Shown: in pieces, positions 42,698 through 52,083 of the stretch
How positions within the stretch are numbered: the stretch's first letter is position 1
Layout of the letters: each line of letters starts with the position of its first letter
From: Streptomyces abyssalis
Lineage (GTDB): Bacteria > Actinomycetota > Actinomycetes > Streptomycetales > Streptomycetaceae
Assembly: GCF_001751365.1 (NCBI RefSeq)
Contig: NZ_LJGT01000040.1
Span: 1,035,696 to 1,099,695 of the forward strand
DNA: 64,000 nt
Direction: 5' to 3'
Position numbers and translations under genes: made by a program
The notes under the pieces: generated by a model
The model's input: the letters and a program-made list of their open reading frames with translations, nothing else
What the model was told of the DNA's origin: nothing
Databases searched by the model: none

Positions 42698-42817
42698 GGA
42701 GCCCGCCGCGGCCTCCCGGCCGGCCGGGGATACGGCGGCCGTTCGCGGCGGGAACGTCGTGCAGGCGGAGGCAATAGGGTGGTGGCTGCACGCCCCTGAG
42801 CCGCCGAGGAGCACGTC

Positions 42818-43579
42818 ATGTCCCGCCCCAGCGCATCCAGCCGTACAGCCGTGGTCTGGGAGGTACTGCGAGGCGCCCTCGACCAGCGGGTCAAGGCCGG
42901 AGGCCGGGAGACGCTCGACGTCCTCGACACCGGGGGCGGCACGGGCAACTTCGCCGTGCCGGTCGCCGAGCTGGGGCACCGGGTCACCGTCGTGGACCCC
43001 AGCCCCAACGCCCTGTTCGGGCTCGAACGCCGCGCCGCCGAGGCCGGCGTGGAGGACAGGGTCCGCGGTGTCCAGGGCGACGCACACGGCCTCTTCGACG
43101 TCGTGGAGCGCGGCGGATTCGACGTGGTCCTCTGCCACGGCGTCCTGGAGTATGTGGACGATCCGGCGGACGGCCTCGGCAACGTCGTCGCGGCGCTGCG
43201 TCCCGGGGGCGGCACCCTCAGCCTTCTCGCCGCGGGCCTGGGCGGCGCCGTGCTCGGACGGGCCCTCGCAGGCCACTTCACCGAGGCACGGCAGGCGCTG
43301 ACGGGGCCGGAGGGCCGCTGGGGCACCGGCGACCCGATGCCCCGGCGTTTCACCGCCGAGCAACTGACCGCGCTCGTGGACGCCACGGGCCTGGCCGTCA
43401 CGGCTGTGCACGGCGTCCGCGTGTTCGCCGACCTGGTCCCGGGCGCGCTAGTTGACACGGAACCGGACGCGGCGGAGGCCCTCGCACGGCTGGAGAGCGC
43501 TGCCTCCGAACTGCCCGCTTTCCAGGCGGTCGCGAGTCAGCTGCATGTCCTGGCCGAGCCGCGGTACCACGACCGGTGA
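42818..43579 (+). CDS. Class I SAM-dependent methyltransferase
   Basis: A 253-residue methyltransferase. LDVLDTGGGTGNFAVPVAEL is motif I (SAM-binding), VTVVDPSPN motif II, and FDVVLCHGVLEYVDDP and VAALRPGGGTLSLLAAG the post-motif segments. The substrate is unknown. The start ATG follows GAGGAG with a TAGGGT box about 45 bp upstream. It lies between the HEPN gene and the DUF3040 gene, downstream of no clear operon, and is followed by an inverted repeat. In mycobacteria a methyltransferase sits near the same DUF3040 gene, so this may be conserved order. Confidence 0.86.
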   Translation: MSRPSASSRTAVVWEVLRGALDQRVKAGGRETLDVLDTGGGTGNFAVPVAELGHRVTVVDPSPNALFGLERRAAEAGVEDRVRGVQGDAHGLFDVVERGGFDVVLCHGVLEYVDDPADGLGNVVAALRPGGGTLSLLAAGLGGAVLGRALAGHFTEARQALTGPEGRWGTGDPMPRRFTAEQLTALVDATGLAVTAVHGVRVFADLVPGALVDTEPDAAEALARLESAASELPAFQAVASQLHVLAEPRYHDR

Positions 43580-43582
43580 GCC

Positions 43583-43607
43583 CGGCCGGGGCAAGTCCGC
43601 CCGGCCG
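43583..43607 (+). terminator. Hairpin after the methyltransferase gene
   Basis: CGGCCGGG (43583-43590) pairs with CCCGGCCG (43600-43607), loop GCAAGTCCG, a few bases after the stop codon. Confidence 0.55.
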
Positions 43608-43878
43608 AGCTGACATGCAGAAGTGACCGATCGGTATCACAGTGGTTCGTACCTCACCCGATCAGCTGTTGACCGCCGTATGATCGAGGCACACCGTTCG
43701 GCATGGCGGAAAGGCGGTGCGGGAATGCACGGATTGAACGCTCCCTCGCCGGCGTCCGTCATCTCGGTCCTGGTGGGAGGCAATGGCGCAGAGGGGCGGG
43801 TTTCACGGGGGCGATTCCCTGCTTATCCTTGGATGGTCGCACCCGGTCGCCCCCGCGACCGACGAGTAGGAGGACTCC

Positions 43879-44307
43879 GTGCCGCTCTCTGAGCACGAGC
43901 AGCGCATGCTCGAGCAGATGGAGCGAGCGCTGTACGCAGAAGATCCCAAGTTCGCGACAGCGCTCGAGGGAAGTGAGCTGCGCAGGTACACCCGCAAGCG
44001 GGTCTACCAAGCGGTCGCAGGCTTTCTGGTGGGCATCGCCCTGCTCATGGCCGGAATGGTCGCGCAGCAGATCTGGATCAGCGTCGTGGGTTTCCTCGTC
44101 ATGCTCGGCTGCGCCGTCCTCGCGGTCACCGGCTGGCGCAAGGCCCCCAAGAACGGCGAACAGCAGCAACAGGGGCAGGGAGGCGCGCAGCAGGGCAGCA
44201 GCGGAGGCAGCTCGGCGCCCACGCGCCGCCAGCCACGCTCCCGCCGGTCGATGATGAACCGCATCGAGGAGCGGTGGCAGCGCCGCCGCGATGAGGGCTC
44301 CCAGTAG
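43879..44307 (+). CDS. DUF3040 membrane protein (SCO2097-like)
   Basis: A 142-residue protein found throughout actinomycetes upstream of the dcw cluster. MPLSEHEQRMLEQMERALYA and DPKFATALEG are the conserved cytoplasmic start; two transmembrane segments follow (AVAGFLVGIALLMAGMVAQQ and ISVVGFLVMLGCAVLAVTGW); the tail is Gln/Gly- and Arg-rich. The function is not established; position suggests a role in division or envelope assembly. The GTG start has TAGGAGG upstream, and TATCCT about 50 bp before it is a possible -10. A strong hairpin follows. Confidence 0.85.
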   Translation: MPLSEHEQRMLEQMERALYAEDPKFATALEGSELRRYTRKRVYQAVAGFLVGIALLMAGMVAQQIWISVVGFLVMLGCAVLAVTGWRKAPKNGEQQQQGQGGAQQGSSGGSSAPTRRQPRSRRSMMNRIEERWQRRRDEGSQ

Positions 44308-44405
44308 CACAGAGCTGAACGTCAGGCACCACCGAGCACAGCACCACCGCCGCCGGTGCGGCGTCCTACTACTCCTCCTGCTGACGACACGAGCGACGAA
44401 CACGA

Positions 44406-44449
44406 CTGTGGGGCTGCCTTCCGGGATCTCCCGGGGGACAGCCCCACAG
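44406..44449. terminator. Bidirectional terminator between DUF3040 and transglutaminase genes
   Basis: CTGTGGGGCTG (44406-44416) pairs with CAGCCCCACAG (44439-44449), and the loop holds a second stem GGGA/TCCC. It serves the convergent genes on either side within a 326-bp gap that holds no other visible feature. Confidence 0.75.
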
Positions 44450-44633
44450 CCATGCCGGGGCCGGGCCCACGGCCCCGCCGACGGCCGGAGCCTGCTCCGC
44501 CCCGGGCCGCCGAGGTCGTGCAGGTCCCGCGGCCGTCCCGGCGCCCTGCCTGGCACCCACGCACCGTCCGGCGGGCTCCACGGGTCCGGACCGGTGCGAA
44601 CCGTGCGCCGCACCGGCCTCGCCCTTCACGCCG

Positions 44634-47039
44634 CTACTTCGCGAAGCGGACCCGCAGCGCGCCGATCCACCGGTCGCGGACCGCCGTCACGCCCTCCGTC
44701 AGCGTCCACATCACCCGGATGGCCGAGGGCGGCAGGAGCAGTGCACGGATCCGCAGGCTGCGCGGCGCGGCTTCCCTCAGCGCTTCCCGCACCCGCCGTA
44801 CGTCCTCGCGCACACCGGTCCCGGGCCGCGGCCGGGGCGCGTACAGCACCTGCTCCACCTCCAGGGCGACCCGGAACGCGGCCTCCGCCGCCTCCGGCCC
44901 CAGATCACCGATGCGGACGATGCGCTCCGCGGCCTTGCGCGGCGTCGCCGACTCCTCCGGGACCACGCCGTAGTCCCAGCCGCTGTCGACCAGCTCACGC
45001 CAGGCGTCCAGCACCGCGCCGCCCGGATCCCTCCCGGACGCCGGAAGGCCGGCCCCCCGCATGCCGAGCCGTCTCGCTCTCGTACGTACGCGCCACAGCA
45101 TCGGCAGCATCAGCAGCCCCAGCCCGAGCAGCGACGCGGCGGTCACCCCGGCGACCGTGCCCACCGGGAAGCCGCCGTCGCCGCCCCCGCCGTTCTCGGC
45201 CGGTGCCGTCTGCCCGCACTCCGGGTCGAGCCGCTTGGCCTCGGCGTCGCAGCTTTCGGACTCCGAGGGGACGGGCGTCGGTTCGTCGGTCTGCCCACGG
45301 TCCGGAAGCTGCTCCGCCGGGTTGTCACTTGGGTCGGGGGTGTCCGGCTGTGCGTACGGGGGCGGTGAGCCGCGCGTCGGCGTCGGCTCGAACCTCGTCC
45401 AGCCGACGCCCTCGAAGTACAGCTCCGGCCAGGCGTGCGCGTCCTTCAGGCCCACGTTCATCCGCCCGTCCGCCGCCGCCGTGCCGGGAGTGAAGCCGAC
45501 CGCAACCCGGGCCGGGATGCCGAGCGTGCGGGCCATGGCCGCCATCGAGAAGGCGAAGTGGACGCAGAAACCCTCCTTCTGCTCAAGGAAGTTGGCGATG
45601 GCGGCGGATCCGCTGCCGGCTCGTACACGCGTGTCGTAGATGAAGCCGCCGTCCGCCGCGAACCAGTCCTGGAGGCGCACAGCCCGCTCGTAGTCGTCGG
45701 AGGCGTCGCGGGTGACGCGCTCAGCAGTCCGCTGCACCACCGACGGCAGCGACTCCGGCACCTTCGTGTACTCCTCGGAGACGGCACGCGCCGGCTCCGG
45801 GGCCTGGCGCAGCTGACGGGCCGTCGGCTGCACGAGGAGGCTCTCCACCTCATAGCGCGCGCCCCGCGTGGTCTGCCCGCGGTCGCCGACGAGGGTGCGG
45901 CCCTCCGGCTCGAAGCGCCACTGCCCGCCCAGGCGCACGCGGTTGGCCGGATAGGGCATCGGCAGCCAGTTCTGCGCGTACCAGTCGGCGGCGACCACGT
46001 TGCTGCGGACCTTCTCCGTGCGCACGTCCGGTGACAGCCCCGGCGGCGCCGGCAGCGGATCGGGGACGGCGTCTATGCGGCGCTCCGACGGCTTCCAGGA
46101 AGCACCGTCGAACTGGTCCAGGGCGACGATCCGCAGATACATCTCCTCGGTGCTGCGGGTGTTGGTCGTGTAGGAGAGCGCGGTGCGGTCCTCTGCCTGA
46201 TTGAGGCTGTCCTGCAGCGCGACCAGCGGGTTGACGGCGGAGACCGTGCCGCCGCCCTGTCCGGCTCCGCCGCCGCCGTTGCGTGCCGCGTCCAGCAGGC
46301 CGCTCCCGAGCGAGGGCATCAGCGCCGGCACGATCAGCGCCAGGCCGAGCGTCAGCGCGCCGATCCGCCGCCCGGTGCGTACGGGAGCGGTCGCGGGTCC
46401 GTCGACGCCTCCGGGCTCGTACGAGCCGGAGCCCGGCCTTCCGCGGTCGGTGAAGACACGGCCCCACTGGGAGAGCCGTTCGCGGCCCTCGGCGAGCAGA
46501 AGCAGCAGATAGCCGCCCGCGGCGCACAGGAACCACGGCCAGCCGGCTCCGTCCGGTGCCAGCCCGGCGGCTACCGAGTACAGCGCGAGCAGTGGGAGCC
46601 CGGCGGGCGCCGCGCTGCGGAAGGTCACCGCCAGCGCGTCGACCAGAAGGCCGATCACGACCACACCGCCGACCAGCATGAGCCCTATGCCGTCGGTCAC
46701 CGGAGCCGGTATCGCGTACCTGCCCACGTCATGGCCGCCCTCGGCGAGCAGATGACCGAACTCCGCAAACGCAGCGGGACCCGGCAGCAGCCCGAGGACG
46801 GCTTCGTCCCGTACGAAGAAGAAAGTCAGCAGCACCAGCGTGACCAGGGCCTGCACCGCCGGGGTCAGCGGACGCGCCAGCGGCACCCGTCGGGCCAGCC
46901 CGCCGACCAGTGTCTGCACTCCGAGCAGCAGAGCCGTCTGCAGGATCCAGGTGGCCGGTTCCACCAGCGGCAGCAGTGCGAACGCCGCGGCAAGTGTGGC
47001 CAGCGCGGCGCACAGGGCGAGCCGTCCACGTCCGCTCAT
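44634..47039 (-). CDS. Transglutaminase-like membrane protein (TgpA type)
   Basis: An 801-residue protein. Six or seven N-terminal transmembrane helices are followed by an extracytoplasmic transglutaminase core: FCVHFAFSMAAMARTLGIPA with the catalytic Cys, DAHAWPELYFEGVGW with the His and a following Asp or Glu (RFEPTPT), then one helix (TVAGVTAASLLGLGLLMLP) and a cytoplasmic tail (DUF4129-like). TgpA proteins are essential in Pseudomonas and accompany MoxR and DUF58 proteins, but their substrate is unknown. Its ATG overlaps the DUF58 stop by 4 bp, so it is the third gene of a tight operon. In-frame open sequence upstream (inside the DUF58 gene) is not part of it. Confidence 0.9.
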   Translation of the reverse strand: MSGRGRLALCAALATLAAAFALLPLVEPATWILQTALLLGVQTLVGGLARRVPLARPLTPAVQALVTLVLLTFFFVRDEAVLGLLPGPAAFAEFGHLLAEGGHDVGRYAIPAPVTDGIGLMLVGGVVVIGLLVDALAVTFRSAAPAGLPLLALYSVAAGLAPDGAGWPWFLCAAGGYLLLLLAEGRERLSQWGRVFTDRGRPGSGSYEPGGVDGPATAPVRTGRRIGALTLGLALIVPALMPSLGSGLLDAARNGGGGAGQGGGTVSAVNPLVALQDSLNQAEDRTALSYTTNTRSTEEMYLRIVALDQFDGASWKPSERRIDAVPDPLPAPPGLSPDVRTEKVRSNVVAADWYAQNWLPMPYPANRVRLGGQWRFEPEGRTLVGDRGQTTRGARYEVESLLVQPTARQLRQAPEPARAVSEEYTKVPESLPSVVQRTAERVTRDASDDYERAVRLQDWFAADGGFIYDTRVRAGSGSAAIANFLEQKEGFCVHFAFSMAAMARTLGIPARVAVGFTPGTAAADGRMNVGLKDAHAWPELYFEGVGWTRFEPTPTRGSPPPYAQPDTPDPSDNPAEQLPDRGQTDEPTPVPSESESCDAEAKRLDPECGQTAPAENGGGGDGGFPVGTVAGVTAASLLGLGLLMLPMLWRVRTRARRLGMRGAGLPASGRDPGGAVLDAWRELVDSGWDYGVVPEESATPRKAAERIVRIGDLGPEAAEAAFRVALEVEQVLYAPRPRPGTGVREDVRRVREALREAAPRSLRIRALLLPPSAIRVMWTLTEGVTAVRDRWIGALRVRFAK

Positions 47040-48618
47040 CGGTCCATCCCCTTCGCTGTCACCTGGTCCGCCTCCTGCCACAGCGCCGGCATGGCCAGAC
47101 CGGGGCCGCCCCGCAGCGCCGTCCAGCCCGATTCGCGCAGCACCCGCAGGGCCTCGTCGTCCGGGGCGGCGGCCGGCGGGGGAGGAACGGTGGCGGTCGC
47201 GGATGCGCCGCCCGTGACGCCATTGCCGCCGGTGTCGGCGGCGCTGTAGGCGGCGCCGCCCGCCCCGGCCGCTTCGCCGCCGTATCCGGGGTCCTGCGGT
47301 GCCGCGTCGTCCGCGGCGGTGGCGGCCGCGCAGCAGAAGGCCACCGCCTTGTTCGTGCTCTGCCGCATGCGCCCCACGGTGACGGCCTGCCCCTCGTCGA
47401 GGTCGCCCAGGAACGCGACGAGCAGGCCCTCCTGCCCGCCGACCCCTCCGCGCAGCATGTCGTACGCGTACGACATGTCCGCCTGGTCGGAGTGCTCCAG
47501 CAGGGCGAGGGCGTCCAGCAGCAGCCCGGCGGCGTCCGAGGGGTCCCCGGCGAAACCGACCCCTTCCGGACCCGGCACCATCGTGCCCGTGTCGGTCAGC
47601 AGCCGGACCGCGTAGCCGCGCTCCAGCAGATGCATGCAGACCGAGGCGGCGCCGGAGACGGCCCACTCGAACGGCGAGTCCGGTCCCGAACCGGTGTAGG
47701 CGGCGCGGCGGGTGTCGAGCAGCACCGTGCAGCGCGCCTTCTGCGGCTGCTCCTCGCGGCGCACCATCAGTTCGCCGTACCGGGCCGTGGAACGCCAGTG
47801 CACGCGGCGCAGATCGTCGCCGTGCCGGTAGCCCCGCGGGATCACGTCGTCCTCGCCGGCGAGCGCGAGCGAACGGTGCCGCCCGTCGCCGTAACCGGTG
47901 GCGTCCCCGGTGAGCCGTGCCGGCGGCAGCTGCACGGTCTGCGGCACCACCGTGAGCGTGTCGTACGTGCTGAAGGAGCGGGTCAGTTCGCACATCCCGA
48001 ACGGGTCGGTCAGCCGGAGCTGCAACGGCCCCAGCGGAAAGCGACCCCGCATGTCCGAGCGCACCCTGTACGACACCTCGCGCTTGCCGCCCGGCTCGAC
48101 CCGGTCCAGCACGAAACGCGGGCGCGGCCCGAGCACGTACGGCACCCGGTCCTCCAGCATCAGCAGGCCCGTCGGGAGCCGCGAGACGTTGTCCACGCCC
48201 AGATGCACCCGCGCCTCCGTACGGACCGCGACCCGCGCCGGTGCGAGCCTGCGGGAGCCCGAGACCCGGTAGCGAGTCCGGTACAGCACCAGCACGCACA
48301 CCAGCGGCAGCGCCGAGAGCAGCATCCCGACGCGCAGCAGGTCGGCCTGCCCGAGCACGTAAGCGCAGACCGCCGCGGCCATGCCCGCCGCCAGGAACGA
48401 CCGGCCGCGGGTCGTCAGGCCGCCGAGCGCGGTGCGCAGCTTGCCGGGCTGCTTCTTCCCTTCCCCGGTGCCCTGTTCGTGCCCGGGGCCGGTGTCCCTG
48501 CCGTGCCCGGCGCCTTTGCCGGGCTCCGTGCCTTTGCCGGGCCCTGCGTCCGGGCCGTGCCCGCCGTGTCCCGTGCGCCGCTCGGCGGGCACGGAACCCG
48601 GCCCGGGACTCCCGGACA

Positions 48619-48619
<1 letters not shown>
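47036..48619 (-). CDS. DUF58 domain protein
   Basis: A 527-residue protein. A Gly/His/Lys-rich N-terminal stretch of about 60 residues precedes two transmembrane helices (FLAAGMAAAVCAYVLGQADLL and VGMLLSALPLVCVLVLYR), then a beta-rich domain (RFVLDRVEPGGKREVSYRV) and the DUF58 core HGDDLRRVHWRSTARYGELMV with its conserved Arg and Trp, then a von Willebrand A-like fold around CTVLLDTRRAA. DUF58 proteins act with MoxR ATPases in membrane or cell-surface complex assembly; the client is unknown. Start and stop overlap their neighbours by 1 and 4 bp, so MoxR, DUF58 and TgpA are made stoichiometrically. Confidence 0.9.
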
Positions 48620-49650
<1,031 letters not shown>

Positions 49651-49737
49651 CCGGCCCTCCTCGGCCCGTCCCCGTTTCCGGCTGCTGTTCTCATCTGCTG
49701 CCTGTACACGCATTCTTCACGCCCACGTGCCTTCGCG

Positions 49738-50310
49738 TCACGGTTCCGGGGCGATCTCCGGGTCGATCTCGCGGAGCAGCCCCGTCCTCACATCGAAGAC
49801 GAAACCACGCACGTCGTCCGTGTGCAGGAGGAAGGGCGAAGTACGCACACGTTGCATGGACTGACGGACGTCCTGGTCCAGGTCCGGGAACGATTCGACC
49901 GCCCAGGACGGACGCTGCCCCACCTCCAGTTCCAGCTCGTGCCGGAAGTTCTCGGTCAGGTTGAGCAGTCCGCAGCCGGTGTGGTGGATGAGGACCACGG
50001 AACGGGTGCCCAGGGCACGCTGGCTGATCGTCAGCGAACGGATGGTGTCGTCGGTCACGACGCCGCCGGCGTTCCTGATCGTGTGGCAGTCGCCGAGTTC
50101 GAGGCCGAGGGCCGCGTACAGGTCGAGGCGGGCGTCCATGCAGGCGACGACGGCGACGCCGAGGACGGGGCGGGCATCCATGCCGGGATCGGTGAATTCG
50201 GCCGCGTAGTTCTCGTTGGCTTCGACGAGCCGGTCGGTGACTGTGCCGGGACGCCGGTCGCCGGCGGGGTTCTGGGAGAGCGGCTGAGGGTTCCGCTGTT
50301 GCGTCGACAT
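49738..50310 (-). CDS. Beta-class carbonic anhydrase
   Basis: A 190-residue beta-carbonic anhydrase interconverting CO2 and bicarbonate. Zinc ligands and dyad are in VACMDARLDLY (Cys57, Asp59, Arg61) and HHTGCGLL (His110, Cys113). The C-terminal part is shorter than in plant enzymes, as in the small bacterial subclass. The ATG at 50310 lacks a strong ribosome site. The gene runs the same way as the moxR operon but a gap of 87 bp separates them. It is divergent from the dcw cluster, with 331 bp between. Confidence 0.92.
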   Translation of the reverse strand: MSTQQRNPQPLSQNPAGDRRPGTVTDRLVEANENYAAEFTDPGMDARPVLGVAVVACMDARLDLYAALGLELGDCHTIRNAGGVVTDDTIRSLTISQRALGTRSVVLIHHTGCGLLNLTENFRHELELEVGQRPSWAVESFPDLDQDVRQSMQRVRTSPFLLHTDDVRGFVFDVRTGLLREIDPEIAPEP

Positions 50311-50435
50311 GTGACGACGTTAGACCGCGAGGCCGAGAGCGGCGCCCCTCGGGGCCGGACCAATCGGGCTTTCCGCTGTTGTGTGAGGTGCTCCACAGGC
50401 TGCCGTACCCCCCGGTCAACGCGGCTCGGCGCTTG

Positions 50436-50463
50436 TTGACCGAAGGGACGAGTGGACTAAAGT
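50436..50463 (+). promoter_or_regulatory. dcw cluster promoter upstream of rsmH
   Basis: TTGACC (50436-50441) and TAAAGT (50458-50463) with a 16-bp spacer form a good vegetative-type promoter. It gives a leader of about 170 nt before rsmH. The rest of the 331-bp gap (50311-50641) has no gene. Confidence 0.65.
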
Positions 50464-50478
50464 GGCGCGAAGTGGGAG
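50449..50478 (+). promoter_or_regulatory. Three GTGG direct repeats at 10-bp spacing (MraZ-box-like)
   Basis: AGTGG occurs at 50451-50455, 50461-50465 and 50471-50475, exactly one helical turn apart. MraZ boxes are short direct repeats of this type (GTGGG or AAAGTGG with 10-bp period) on dcw promoters. Here they overlap the -10 region, though no mraZ gene lies beside rsmH in this window. Confidence 0.5.
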
Positions 50479-50641
50479 GCGGGACGCTTCCCGGGGTCCG
50501 GTTCTCCCGGAGTGCGCAGGCGCGTACGTGCGGCTCGGCCTCCTCCCGCTCATGGCCGTTCGGTGCCCTCTTCCCCGGCTCCGGCGGCCGCTTCCCCTTC
50601 GAGCGGGCGGGGACCAAGCAGCACGTGGGCAGGAAAGGCGC

Positions 50642-51709
50642 ATGACGACCGAAGAGCAGCCCGCCCGCGAAGAGCCCACCGGTGCCCCGGACGTGGCCGT
50701 GGGTCAGGATCCCGCCGGTGGCGGTCCGTTCCGCGACTCCCTCCAGGAATCCGCCGGAGAGCGGCACCGTCCGGTGATGCTGCGGCGCTGCCTCGATCTG
50801 CTGGCCCCCTCGCTCGCGGAGCCCGGTGCCACGGTCGTCGACTGCACCCTCGGCCTCGGCGGTCACAGCGAGGCCCTGCTCTCCACCTTCCCCGCGGCCA
50901 GGCTGATCGCGCTCGACCGGGACCGGGAGGCGCTGCGCCTGGCGGGGGAGCGCCTCGCACCGTACGCCGACCGGGCCACCCTCGTGCACGCCGTGTACGA
51001 CGAACTGCCCGATGTCCTGGCCCGCCTGGGTGTCCCGCGCGTGCAGGGCGTCCTGTTCGACCTCGGCGTCTCCTCCATGCAGCTGGACGAGGCGGAGCGC
51101 GGCTTCGCATACGCGCAGGACGCCCCCCTCGACATGCGCATGGACCAGACGCGCGGCCGGAGCGCCGCCGACGTGCTCAACACCTACCCGCCGGGCGAAC
51201 TCGTCCGTGTGCTGCGCTCGTACGGCGAGGAGAAGCAGGCCAAGCGCATCGTCGAGGCGGTCGTACGGGAGCGGGAGAAGGAGCCGTTCAGCCACAGCGC
51301 ACGGCTGGTGGAGCTGATCCGGGACGCCCTGCCGCAGGCGGTCAAGCGCACCGGCGGCAACCCGGCCAAGCGCACGTTCCAGGCCCTGCGGATCGAGGTC
51401 AACGGCGAACTCGACGTGCTGGAGCGCGCGGTACCGGCGGCCGTCGACGCTCTCGCCGTCGGGGGGCGCATCGCCGTGCTGTCGTACCACTCGCTGGAGG
51501 ACCGGCTCGTCAAGCGGGTGCTGACCGCGGGCGCCGACAGCACCGCGCCGCCCGGGCTGCCGGTTGTCCCCGAGCAGTACCAGCCACGGCTCAAGCTGCT
51601 CACCCGCGGTGCGGAGCTCCCCACCGAGGACGAGATCGCCGAGAACCGCCGTGCCGCACCGGCCCGGCTGCGGGGCGCGGAGCGCATCAGGGAGGCACAC
51701 ACCTCATGA
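50642..51709 (+). CDS. rsmH: 16S rRNA (cytosine-N4) methyltransferase RsmH
   Basis: A 355-residue SAM enzyme methylating C1402 of 16S rRNA. HRPVMLRRCLDLLAPSL starts the core; VVDCTLGLGGHSEALL binds SAM; FDLGVSSMQLDEAERGFAYA and PLDMRMDQ, KRTFQALRIEVNGEL and AVLSYHSLEDRLVK are diagnostic. An N-terminal ~40-residue extension is disordered. The ATG at 50642 follows AAAGG and opens the dcw cluster; an in-frame 60-codon extension upstream is rejected. The stop overlaps ftsL by 4 bp (ATGA). Confidence 0.95.
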   Translation: MTTEEQPAREEPTGAPDVAVGQDPAGGGPFRDSLQESAGERHRPVMLRRCLDLLAPSLAEPGATVVDCTLGLGGHSEALLSTFPAARLIALDRDREALRLAGERLAPYADRATLVHAVYDELPDVLARLGVPRVQGVLFDLGVSSMQLDEAERGFAYAQDAPLDMRMDQTRGRSAADVLNTYPPGELVRVLRSYGEEKQAKRIVEAVVREREKEPFSHSARLVELIRDALPQAVKRTGGNPAKRTFQALRIEVNGELDVLERAVPAAVDALAVGGRIAVLSYHSLEDRLVKRVLTAGADSTAPPGLPVVPEQYQPRLKLLTRGAELPTEDEIAENRRAAPARLRGAERIREAHTS

Positions 51710-52083
51710 GTGCACAGCAGCGGCTTTCCCGGCTCGCCCGTCTCGTGCCGGCCGGCACATCGACGGCCGCCCGTACTCCTTTCGTGCTGCTCGTCGTGCT
51801 GATACTGGGCGCGGGACTGCTGGGTCTGCTGCTGCTCAACGCCGCTGTCAATCAGGGCTCCTTCCGGCTGAGCAAGCTGGAGAGGCAGACCGACGAACTG
51901 ACGGACGAGCAGCAGTCGCTGCAGCAGGAGGTCGACTCCTATTCCGCTCCCGGCGCGCTGGAGAGGCGCGCCCGTGATCAGGGACTCGTGCCGGGCGGCA
52001 CACCTGCCTTCCTCGCGCCGGACGGCACCGTCAAGGGGAACCCGCAGCCGGCGACCCGCGACCCGCAGCAGGAGGAGCGGTGA
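51706..52083 (+). CDS. ftsL: Cell division protein FtsL
   Basis: A 125-residue bitopic protein. A short cytoplasmic segment is followed by one helix (TPFVLLVVLILGAGLLGLLL) and a heptad-rich external part (SFRLSKLERQTDELTDEQQSLQQEVDSY) typical of FtsL/DivIC coiled coils that activate FtsW-FtsI. Sequence conservation is low in this family, so the call relies on size, topology and position between rsmH and ftsI. The ATG overlaps the rsmH stop as ATGA, and its stop overlaps the ftsI start as GTGA. Confidence 0.9.
   Translation: MSAQQRLSRLARLVPAGTSTAARTPFVLLVVLILGAGLLGLLLLNAAVNQGSFRLSKLERQTDELTDEQQSLQQEVDSYSAPGALERRARDQGLVPGGTPAFLAPDGTVKGNPQPATRDPQQEER

Noticed and set aside
43623..43892. 89-codon frame before the DUF3040 gene
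   Set aside because: It overlaps the DUF3040 start, lacks a ribosome site and does not resemble a known protein.
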